Assembly (NCBI GenBank): GCA_002413145.1
Contig: DHWK01000068.1
Coordinates: 1-9,532 of the forward strand
Origin: a bacterium UBP12_UBA5184
GTDB lineage: Bacteria > Vulcanimicrobiota > Vulcanimicrobiia > Vulcanimicrobiales > Vulcanimicrobiaceae
Direction of reading: 5' to 3'
Length of the DNA: 9,532 nucleotides
The notes beneath the pieces are model-generated. The model made no database searches. It was given only the letters and a program-made list of their open reading frames with translations, and was not told the origin of the DNA. Positions 1 to 6,306 of the stretch are shown here, in pieces (within the stretch, counting starts at the first letter, position 1; every line of letters starts with the position of its first letter). Position numbers and translations under genes: made by a program.

Positions 1-17
1 AGATGTGTATAAGAGAC
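1..17 (+). other. Tn5 mosaic-end (Nextera adapter) remnant, not genomic
   Basis: The first 17 bases are identical to the first 17 of the 19-base Tn5 mosaic end AGATGTGTATAAGAGACAG used in transposon-based sequencing libraries. The match sits exactly at the window edge and is AT-rich against very GC-rich flanks. It runs straight into the middle of a response-regulator reading frame, with no transposase or target-site duplication. It is best read as untrimmed adapter at a contig end. The last three bases (gac) could also be native, since they fit the conserved Asp-Asp that usually precedes the Phe/Tyr-Ile-Thr-Lys-Pro-Phe motif. Confidence 0.9.
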
Positions 18-413
18 GACTTCATCACCAAGCCGTTTTCGGGTAACGAGCTCGTCGCGCGCATCGGTTCCTTTCTTCGCCGCCGCGAACGCTCGCGGGC
101 GCGCGATCACGAGGGCAGGCTGCAAGTCGGCGACGTCGTCCTGGTGCGCGATCTCCACGCGCTCGAACGGGCCGGCCGTTCCGTGAGCCTCACGGCCCTC
201 GAGTTCCGTCTGCTCTGGTTCCTCGGCGAGGCCGATGGAAGACTCTTGACGCGCGCGCAGATCCTGGAACGAGTCTGGAACGACGTCTCGGGCGTTCCGA
301 CGCGCGTCGTCGACGTTCACGTCGCCGCCTTGCGCAAGAAGATGGGCGAAATCGAAGCGACGCTGCAGATCGCGTCGGTGCGGGGGATCGGCTACCGGCT
401 GGATGCGCGTTGA
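3..413 (+). CDS. OmpR/PhoB-family response regulator, 5'-truncated
   Basis: This is the C-terminal part of a two-component response regulator that binds DNA when phosphorylated by a partner kinase. The fragment opens with the end of the receiver domain: DDFITKPFSGNELVARI contains the conserved Lys-Pro (cis-peptide) motif after beta-5, followed by helix 5. A linker follows, then a complete Trans_Reg_C winged helix from about residue 55. That domain carries LTALEFRLL, the recognition-helix region TRVVDVHVAALRKK, and the terminal wing hairpin VRGIGYRLDA. The phosphoacceptor Asp and most of the receiver are missing because the contig ends here. The ATG at position 3 lies inside adapter sequence and is not a real start; native codons begin at about 15-18. 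The stop codon overlaps the MocR start by 4 bp. The regulon cannot be inferred. Confidence 0.93.
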   Translation: MCIRDDFITKPFSGNELVARIGSFLRRRERSRARDHEGRLQVGDVVLVRDLHALERAGRSVSLTALEFRLLWFLGEADGRLLTRAQILERVWNDVSGVPTRVVDVHVAALRKKMGEIEATLQIASVRGIGYRLDAR

Positions 414-1870
414 GCGCGCCGACCGAAATCGCGCTCGATCCGCACGACAAGCGTCCCCTCTACGTCCAAATCGCCGACGAGCTCGCGGCGCGCATCGAAC
501 GCGGCGAGCTGCGCGAAGGCGAACGGCTGCCCGGGATGCGCGAACTCGCAGGGCGTCTTGGGTGCGGGTTGGTGACCGTCTCTCAAGCCTACGATTCGCT
601 GGTCGCGCGCGGCCGGGCGGTCGCGCGGATCGGCAAGGGGACGTACGTCAGCGCGCCGCGCGCTCCCAGTGCGCCCTTCGCGCGCCGCTGGGAACCCGAT
701 CTCGGCGGCTTTTCGCGCGCGCGCATGGAAGGCGTCCTCGAACGGCTTGCGCGCGCGGAAGCGCCCGGAGCGATCTCGCTCGCGACCGGTCATCCGGCCC
801 CCGAGACGTTTCCGCTCGCCGAATTCGGGCGCTGCGTGCAGCGCACGCTCGCAGACGATCCACCCGAGACGATGCAATACGCTTCCGGAAGCGGCGATAG
901 CGAACTGCGAGAAACCTTGGCGCGCGCGCTCGGCGCTCGCGGCATCGCCGCCGCGTCGGCCGCCGATATCGTCGTCTGCTCCGGCGCCCAGCAAGCCGCC
1001 GACGTGGTGGCGACGACGCTGCTCGAAGCGCGCGCCGTGGTTGCGGCCGAAAGCCCCTCGTACGCTCCGACGCTGGGCGTCTTCGACGCACGCGGCGCTT
1101 CCTACGTCGAAATCGCCGCCGACGCCGACGGATTGCGCGTCGACGACGTCGAGCGGGTCTTCGCCGAATACCGGCCGCGCCTATTCTACGTGAATCCGTT
1201 CGCCCAGAATCCGACCGGCGCGAATCTCTCCGAGCGGCGGGCGAAAGCGATTGTCGCGCTGGCGCGCCGCTACGACGTCGTCATCTTGGAAGATCAGACC
1301 GGCTGGGTCTTCACCTACGACGGTACGGCGCCGGCGCCGCTCGCGGCGCACGACGTCGACGGACGCGTCATCTTGATCGAAAGCCTCTCGAAATCGATGT
1401 TTCCGGCGCTGCGAGTCGGATACTTGTACGCGCGCGGCGTTCTGCACGCGCCGCTCGAATCGGCCAAGATGCGCGCCGATTCGTTCACTTCGACCTTGAT
1501 GCAGCGCGCTCTGTGGCGTTTCTTGCGCTCGGCGGCGTATCCCAAACATCTGCGCGCGGCGCGCTCGCTGTATCGGACGCGGCGCGACGCGTTCGTCGAC
1601 GCGCTGGCCGAGGCGCTGCCGTGGGCCGACGTCCGGCCGCCGGCGGCCGGCGTGACCCTCTGGTTGCCGCTCCCCGCGCGCATCTCGACGCAGGCCGCCT
1701 TCGAGGAATGCGCGCGCGAAGGTGTGCTCGTCATGCCGGCCGATCCGTGGTATCCAACGCGCAGCGGCCCTGCGGCGTTGCGACTCGGGTTTGGCGACCA
1801 CGACGAAGCGACGTCGCGCGAAGCGATCGCGCGGCTCGGTCGCGCCTTAGGGCGCATGGCGCGAGCGTGA
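410..1870 (+). CDS. MocR-type regulator: GntR winged helix + PLP aminotransferase domain
   Basis: This 486-residue protein has the MocR/PdxR layout. Residues ~10-80 form a GntR winged helix (RPLYVQIADELAARI, then LPGMRELAGRLG and TVSQAYDSLVARG). Residues ~110-480 form a fold-type I aminotransferase domain. Visible cofactor residues are QNPTG (266-270), Asp295 in LEDQ for the pyridine nitrogen, Lys328 in SLSKSMFPALRVGY for the Schiff base, and Arg458 in ALRLGFG for a substrate carboxylate. Family members act as PLP-, GABA- or amino-acid-responsive regulators, often of neighbouring genes; the ligand here is unknown. The start is TTG at 410, because the GntR domain begins about 10 codons later and no ATG or GTG lies between. 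The start overlaps the preceding stop as TTGA. The aromatic residue usually found three positions after Asp295 is absent (EDQTGW instead of the EDDxY type). A true aminotransferase is less likely given the HTH. Confidence 0.9.
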   Translation: MSAPTEIALDPHDKRPLYVQIADELAARIERGELREGERLPGMRELAGRLGCGLVTVSQAYDSLVARGRAVARIGKGTYVSAPRAPSAPFARRWEPDLGGFSRARMEGVLERLARAEAPGAISLATGHPAPETFPLAEFGRCVQRTLADDPPETMQYASGSGDSELRETLARALGARGIAAASAADIVVCSGAQQAADVVATTLLEARAVVAAESPSYAPTLGVFDARGASYVEIAADADGLRVDDVERVFAEYRPRLFYVNPFAQNPTGANLSERRAKAIVALARRYDVVILEDQTGWVFTYDGTAPAPLAAHDVDGRVILIESLSKSMFPALRVGYLYARGVLHAPLESAKMRADSFTSTLMQRALWRFLRSAAYPKHLRAARSLYRTRRDAFVDALAEALPWADVRPPAAGVTLWLPLPARISTQAAFEECAREGVLVMPADPWYPTRSGPAALRLGFGDHDEATSREAIARLGRALGRMARA

Positions 1871-2283
1871 GCATCTTCGATCGCATCGCGCGCCTGCTCA
1901 CGCTCGGTAGCCCGGGACCTCGAGACCTTTCGATGAAGACGCTCGAAGCTGCTTACCGGCGGCAGAGCGAAGCGCTGCAAGAGGCGCGCCGGACCGTCGT
2001 CGAGTTGAGCGCCGCCGAAAAACTTCTCAAAGGCCGAAGCAACGCCGAAGTTCGCGCGGAGCGCCTCGCGCTCGAGTCGACGGCCGAAGGGTTGCGGCTA
2101 CGAATCGAACTCTTTCGCAGCGAAAAACTCTCCGTCGGTGCGCGTTACGTCGCATCGGGCGCCTCCTCGCGCTCGGGCGATTCGCTCTCGGCGCTGGCGG
2201 GCGAAATTGCCGGGGTAACGCGGATGGTCGAACGTGCGAAGGAGACGCTTGCCCGTCTGCAAGCGGAGCATATTTCGGCGTAG
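1867..2283 (+). CDS. Short PspA/IM30 (phage shock protein A)-like protein
   Basis: This is a 138-residue, almost wholly helical and charged protein. It starts MSIFDRIARLL, like the membrane-binding amphipathic helix 1 of PspA/Vipp1. A PspA-like helix 2 follows from ~22 to 57 (SMKTLEAAYRRQSEALQEAR, then VELSAAEKLLKGR). Residues 60-95 form a second coiled-coil segment, and an Ala/Ser-rich linker leads to a final helix (EIAGVTRMVERAKETLARLQ). PspA proteins polymerise on stressed inner membranes through an ESCRT-III-like hairpin. Here the family is usually ~220 residues, and the missing part seems to come from the hairpin tip. The GTG start at 1867 overlaps the MocR stop as GTGA and places the family's usual MSIF/MGIF N-terminus right after it; longer starts would lie deep inside MocR. 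The assignment rests on N-terminal resemblance and coiled-coil character, so it could also be an unrelated coiled-coil protein. Confidence 0.6.
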   Translation: MSIFDRIARLLTLGSPGPRDLSMKTLEAAYRRQSEALQEARRTVVELSAAEKLLKGRSNAEVRAERLALESTAEGLRLRIELFRSEKLSVGARYVASGASSRSGDSLSALAGEIAGVTRMVERAKETLARLQAEHISA

Positions 2284-2307
2284 AGGAAGCCTTCGGCGCG
2301 CGCCCGT

Positions 2308-5160
2308 ATGCGAGACGCGCTGATGATGACGCTCTCGAACGTCCGCCGGGCGGCTGCACCGCTGCTCGTGCTTGCGGTGCCGGCCTTGCTCGCCGGTTCG
2401 ACCCTGCCGAGCCAGGGCGCGGCCGTCGTTTTCGAAGCGCCGGCCGGTCAACTCCAAGCCGGCCCGCTGGCTGCGAACGATCCCTACCAGCAAGTGTTGC
2501 CTTCGGGCCGCATCCTTCGGCCCGCGGGGAAGAGCGTCGTCGTCGGGATGAACGCGCTAGGCTTCGCGCTTTCGCCCGGTGGCCGTTTCGCGATCGTCTC
2601 GAACGATGACCAGGCCGAATCAAGGACCGTGAGCGCGCTCGACGGCGCGTCGACCGGCGGTTTTAGCTTGGCCGTCGTCGATACGGCGACGATGACCGTC
2701 GTCGACCGGTTCAAAGATGCCACGCACAAATTTTTCGCCGGCGTCGTCGCGCTCAAGGATCCGGCGAACCCCTCCGGCACCTTGGTGCTCGTCTCCGGCG
2801 GGGGCGACAATGCCGTCTACGCCTTCGATTTGGACGCTTCGGGACATCTGCGACCGGACGCGCAACACGCGATCGCGATTCCCGGTCCCTCGAATCCCCA
2901 GGCCGCCAATAACGGCAAAGCGTTTCCGGGGACCATCGTGCTCGCCCCGAGCCACGCGCACGCGTACGTCGTCAACAACTTGGGCAATAGCGTCGTGGCC
3001 ATCGATACGAAGTCGCGCACCGTCAGCGGTGCGCCGGTCGGCGTCGGTTTCCTGCCCTTCGGCGCCGCCTTCAGCAAGTTCGGACTCATCGTCGCCAACG
3101 AGGGCCTGGCCAGTTACAACGTGCTGGCGACGCCCGCGTCGGCGCCGCCTTTCGCAACCGTGAGCGAAGATATGCAACGTGCCTCGTCGCTCTCGCTCGT
3201 GAAAATCGACAACCTCGGGGCCGTCTCGCGCGTCGCCGCCGCCGTCCCGCTCGAACGGCGTCCCGACGGGTTGCGCAGCGTCGGCGGGGCGCATCCCGCC
3301 GCGATCGCGGTGATGAAGAAGAAGGCGTATGCGTTCGTCGCGATGGCCAACGTCGACCGGGTGGCGACGATCGCCCTCGGTGGGATGCTGCCGCGGGTCG
3401 TCGGCGGCAGCGAGTTACGCTTGTTCGACAAGGGTCCGTACGGCACTCAGCCCGTCGCGCTCGCGCTCGCCGAAACGAAACATCGGCTCTATGTCGCGCT
3501 CGCCGGGATCAACGCGATAGCCGTCCTCGACGTCACCGATCCGGTGCGCCCCCACCGGCTCGGCTTGATTCCGACGGGCTGGTATCCGACGGCGCTGGCG
3601 CTTTCGCCCGACGGGAAGCGCTTGTTCGTCAGCAACGCCAAGGGGATGAGCCACGACCGCAACTTCACCGGCGCCAATCCCATCGCGACGGGAAAGGGGG
3701 GACGGGCGCTGATCGTCGACGCCGACAGCCACGCCGTTTGGGCGACCCTCGAGCGCATCGACTTGAGCAGCCTGAATTTGGGACAGACGACGCGCGAAGC
3801 GCTCTCGTACCTGCGGACCGCGCACGTCGCGAGCGCCGATCCGATCGTGCCGCAATCCCTCGGCGCGGCGAGTTCGCCGATCAAGCACGTCGTTTTGATT
3901 TTAGAGGAAAACAAGACGTTCGATTCGATGCTCGGAGATTTGAGCGATTCGAACGGTAATCCGTACGGTCCGAGCGATCCTGCGCTGGCCGTCTACGATA
4001 AGACGATCACGCCGAATCTGCACGCGCTGGCCGCAACTTTCGGTTTGGCCGGCAACATCTTCGCCGACGCCGAAGAGTCGAACGCCGGCCATCAATTCGT
4101 GAGCGCCGGCGTCGCGAGCGCCTACTCGGAGCGGACTTTAGCGGTTTCGTACGCGCGCAATCCGCTGACCGACAAGAACGAAGATCCCGAAGACTATCCG
4201 CGCGCCGGTTACATCTTCAACAACCTCGCGCTTCACGGCAAGACCTACCGCGATTATGGCGACCTCGTGCGCGTCTCGGGCTACGACGAGGGCGAAGCGA
4301 GCGATCCGCTGGCCGACGACCCGAACTTCGCCGGACCGAACGATCGGCTCGCCCCGACCAAAGGTCTGGGGGGCCTCTATCGTTACGACGCGCCGGCCCT
4401 CGCGGCGCTCGGCGATCATATCGACCTCAACTACCCGGGCTGGAACGTGCGCGTCCGCGACACGCGCCGCGCCGCGGAGTTCCTGCGCGACTTCGATCCG
4501 CTGGTGAAGGCCGACCGCATGCCGGACTTCACGCATATCTGGTTGCCGGCCGACCACGGCTATTATTGGGGAAGCGATAAGAACGTTCCGCCGATTCCCG
4601 AGGAAGTCGCCGACGGCGACCGCGCGCTCGGGCAAATCGTCGAATATCTCACGCACGCACCCCAATGGAATTCGACGCTCATCTTCATCATGCCGGACGA
4701 CGCGCAATCGACCCGCGATCACGTGAACGAGCATCGGACCTATGCCATCGTCGTCTCACCTTACGCCAGACGGCACTATCTCGGGATGAAGCACCTCTCG
4801 ACGGTCAGCGTCCTGAAGACCGAAGAAGAGATCCTGGGACTACCGCCGCTTTCGCTCGGCGATTTGCTGGCGACCGATATGGCGGATTTTTTCACAGCGA
4901 GCGCCGACCCGACGCCATATTCGTACATCGACGTACCGGTGCAGACGGCGAGCGGCGAAGGGAACCGCATCGCCGCGCTGCTGCTCCAGACGGACCAATC
5001 GGCTGCGGACGCCGATCCGCGCGGGCCGAAATTGATCGGTCTTTCTCGAGAGGCCGACAGGTTGGCACAGCGGCGCGCGTCGCTTGCGGCCGGCGCTTAC
5101 GAACGTGCGCAACGGGCGCTCTACGAGCGGGCTCTCGCCGTCTTGGGCTCGCCACGCTAG
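2308..5160 (+). CDS. Exported YVTN beta-propeller / phosphoesterase (PLC–AcpA-like) fusion protein
   Basis: This 950-residue protein has two domains. After a basic N-terminus with Arg-Arg and a hydrophobic stretch (residues ~17-33, APLLVLAVPALLAGS), which is a likely Sec or Tat signal, residues ~60-490 form a YncE/YVTN-type beta-propeller. Its blades include WYPTALALSPDGKRLFVSN and AIDTKSRTVSGAPVGVGFLP. Residues ~525-900 form an alkaline-phosphatase-fold phosphoesterase of the phospholipase C/AcpA superfamily. Metal-site Glu534-Asn535 sits in HVVLILEENKTFD, and the likely nucleophile is Ser591 in AEESNAGHQF. Asp797-Asp798 and His805 sit in the later PDDAQSTRDHV motif, followed by AIVVSPYARR. 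Such bifunctional propeller/phosphatase proteins are known in bacteria, with poorly defined substrates; envelope or extracellular phosphoester hydrolysis is inferred. The start at 2308 is uncertain because the nearest GAGGAAG (2283-2289) lies about 18 bases upstream and Met6 and Met7 are alternatives. Confidence 0.88.
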   Translation: MRDALMMTLSNVRRAAAPLLVLAVPALLAGSTLPSQGAAVVFEAPAGQLQAGPLAANDPYQQVLPSGRILRPAGKSVVVGMNALGFALSPGGRFAIVSNDDQAESRTVSALDGASTGGFSLAVVDTATMTVVDRFKDATHKFFAGVVALKDPANPSGTLVLVSGGGDNAVYAFDLDASGHLRPDAQHAIAIPGPSNPQAANNGKAFPGTIVLAPSHAHAYVVNNLGNSVVAIDTKSRTVSGAPVGVGFLPFGAAFSKFGLIVANEGLASYNVLATPASAPPFATVSEDMQRASSLSLVKIDNLGAVSRVAAAVPLERRPDGLRSVGGAHPAAIAVMKKKAYAFVAMANVDRVATIALGGMLPRVVGGSELRLFDKGPYGTQPVALALAETKHRLYVALAGINAIAVLDVTDPVRPHRLGLIPTGWYPTALALSPDGKRLFVSNAKGMSHDRNFTGANPIATGKGGRALIVDADSHAVWATLERIDLSSLNLGQTTREALSYLRTAHVASADPIVPQSLGAASSPIKHVVLILEENKTFDSMLGDLSDSNGNPYGPSDPALAVYDKTITPNLHALAATFGLAGNIFADAEESNAGHQFVSAGVASAYSERTLAVSYARNPLTDKNEDPEDYPRAGYIFNNLALHGKTYRDYGDLVRVSGYDEGEASDPLADDPNFAGPNDRLAPTKGLGGLYRYDAPALAALGDHIDLNYPGWNVRVRDTRRAAEFLRDFDPLVKADRMPDFTHIWLPADHGYYWGSDKNVPPIPEEVADGDRALGQIVEYLTHAPQWNSTLIFIMPDDAQSTRDHVNEHRTYAIVVSPYARRHYLGMKHLSTVSVLKTEEEILGLPPLSLGDLLATDMADFFTASADPTPYSYIDVPVQTASGEGNRIAALLLQTDQSAADADPRGPKLIGLSREADRLAQRRASLAAGAYERAQRALYERALAVLGSPR

Positions 5161-5169
5161 TTCGGCGAG
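5148..5169. terminator. Possible short bidirectional hairpin across the convergent stop codons
   Basis: CTCGCC at 5148-5153 can pair with GGCGAG at 5164-5169, giving a 6-bp all-strong stem around a 10-base loop that holds the shared stop codons (CTAG, 5157-5160). There is no T-tract on either side, so it is not a classical intrinsic terminator. It is listed only because the two convergent genes have no intergenic space and this is the one obvious hairpin at the junction. In such GC-rich sequence a 6-bp stem may be chance. Confidence 0.25.
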
Positions 5170-6194
5170 ATCACGACCTTCGCCGCATCGCCCTTCAAGA
5201 GGGCGATGCCGCGCTCGAACTCCCCAATCGAGAGATGATGGGTGATCATCCCGGCCAAATCGAGCCGTTTCGCCTCGACTAAGGCGAGCAAGATCTCCCA
5301 CGTTTCCCAAATGCGCCTGCCGAAAACGCCTTTGAGCACGATCATCTTCTTGGCGATGAACTCGGAGACGTCGAGCGAAATTGCGCGATTGGGCAAGCCG
5401 ATGCAGACCACCGTCGCCTCGCGGCGCACGGCGCGCAGGAGTTGCTCGTGCGTTCCCGGAGCCGCCGAAACCTCGAAACCGACATCGAAGCCGCCCTGAC
5501 GCGCGTAATCGGCGCGCACGATCGCCGCGAGATCGGCTTCGCTTGGATCGAGCGCACGCGCCCCGTATTTCGCGGCTAAGCCCCGCCGGAACGGATTGGG
5601 CTCGAGCGCGACGACCGAAGCGGCGCCCATCGCGAGCGCCAGTTGGATCAAGACCAAACCGATCGGTCCCGCGCCGGTGATGAGGACGCTGCACCCGTCG
5701 AGGTTGCCGGCGCGCTGCACCGCATGAACCGCGTTCCCGCTCGGTTCGAACAATGCGCCGACGTCGAACGGCACCGTCGGCGGCAACGGGAAACAGACCG
5801 ACCTTGGCAGAGCGACATACTCCGCGAAAGCGCCTTGACGCGTGACGCCCAGCAGCTTGAGATTGTAGCAGTTGTGCGCGTTTCCGGTCCGGCACATATA
5901 GCAGGCGCCGCAGAAGATGTGCGATTCGGCGGCGACTCGGTCGCCGACGGCGAGGCCGCGCACGTTAGCGCCGACGCGCACGACGGTTCCGGCGCATTCG
6001 TGTCCCATTACGAGGGGGAGCTGCGGATCGAAGGCCCGCGCGCTCTCGTCCCAGGCGTACAAGTGTGCGTCGGTGCCGCAGATCGACGTTGCGCCGACTT
6101 CGAGCAGAACTTGATCGGCGTCGATTTCGGGTTCGGGATAGTGTTCGACCAGCTCGACGCCGGCAACCGGTTTCATTTTAACGATCGCGCGCAT
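5157..6194 (-). CDS. tdh: L-threonine 3-dehydrogenase (zinc-dependent MDR family)
   Basis: The 345-residue protein should oxidise L-threonine with NAD+ to 2-amino-3-oxobutanoate, which the ligase Kbl normally splits to glycine and acetyl-CoA; kbl is not in the window. The family's usual length is about 341-345. Visible residues are catalytic zinc ligands Cys39 (SICGTDAHLYAWDE) and His65-Glu66 (MGHECAG), and structural zinc cysteines 95, 98, 101 and 109. His92 sits in the SHIFCG motif typical of threonine dehydrogenases, and the Rossmann loop is GAGPIG at 174-179. The regions ALFEPSGNAVH, FGRRIWETWEILLALVEA and MITHHLSIGEFERG follow the E. coli Tdh pattern closely and distinguish it from sorbitol or generic alcohol dehydrogenases. 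The ATG start at 6194 fits the family N-terminus (MRAIVK). Its stop overlaps the propeller/phosphoesterase stop tail to tail, and upstream it diverges from the pentein gene. Confidence 0.85.
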   Translation of the reverse strand: MRAIVKMKPVAGVELVEHYPEPEIDADQVLLEVGATSICGTDAHLYAWDESARAFDPQLPLVMGHECAGTVVRVGANVRGLAVGDRVAAESHIFCGACYMCRTGNAHNCYNLKLLGVTRQGAFAEYVALPRSVCFPLPPTVPFDVGALFEPSGNAVHAVQRAGNLDGCSVLITGAGPIGLVLIQLALAMGAASVVALEPNPFRRGLAAKYGARALDPSEADLAAIVRADYARQGGFDVGFEVSAAPGTHEQLLRAVRREATVVCIGLPNRAISLDVSEFIAKKMIVLKGVFGRRIWETWEILLALVEAKRLDLAGMITHHLSIGEFERGIALLKGDAAKVVISPN

Positions 6195-6306
6195 GACGGC
6201 GGCGTTCCGAGCCTCGGCAGCGTGGTCCTAGGCGCCGCCGCGGCAGGCTGTGGCGTTGGGTACGGTGGCGCGAGGCTACCGGAGGGAGGGCGAGAAGAGA
6301 CTCGCT
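6195..6306. promoter_or_regulatory. Divergent intergenic region between tdh and the pentein–yadGH operon
   Basis: This spacer of about 110 bp must hold the promoters for both directions if the genes are transcribed from here. No convincing -35/-10 pair is visible on either strand. It contains a small inverted repeat CCGAGCCTCGG (6208-6218, 5-bp arms with one central base), a CCTAGG palindrome (about 6227-6232), and a purine tract GGAGGGAGGG (6281-6290) followed by GAGAAGAGA. The purine tract lies just upstream of the chosen GTG at 6307 and may help ribosome binding, though the spacing of the strongest part is long. Confidence 0.4.

Noticed and set aside
3..17. ATG at position 3 as a true start of the response regulator
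   Set aside because: It lies inside the Tn5 adapter match, and the frame continues from the middle of a receiver domain, so the gene is 5'-truncated.
1..17. A genuine Tn5/IS50 end (mobile element)
   Set aside because: There is no transposase, no second end and no target duplication, and the location at the exact contig edge matches library adapter instead.
392..994. 200-codon minus-strand open frame opposite the MocR gene
   Set aside because: It is antisense to a well-supported gene, with Arg/Ala-rich translation and no recognisable motif.
1513..1866. N-terminal extension of the PspA-like gene back to 1513
   Set aside because: That part lies inside the MocR aminotransferase domain in another frame and is Arg/Ala-rich. 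The GTG at 1867 gives the typical MSIF start.
1315..1980. 221-codon minus-strand open frame across the MocR/PspA-like boundary
   Set aside because: It overlaps two coding genes antisense, with no motif and Arg/Ser/Ala-rich composition.
4840..5895. 351-codon open frame on the minus strand, overlapping tdh and the phosphoesterase
   Set aside because: It lies antisense to the phosphoesterase end and in another frame of tdh. The translation is Arg-rich and low in family signals, as expected for GC-rich shadow frames.
6208..6218. Inverted repeat CCGAGCCTCGG as an operator
   Set aside because: Five-base arms are too short to be meaningful in GC-rich DNA without conservation data.
6250..6306. GTG at 6250 as the start of the pentein gene
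   Set aside because: It would add 19 residues with no family match and extend into the divergent promoter spacer. The GTG at 6307 is more plausible, though not proven.
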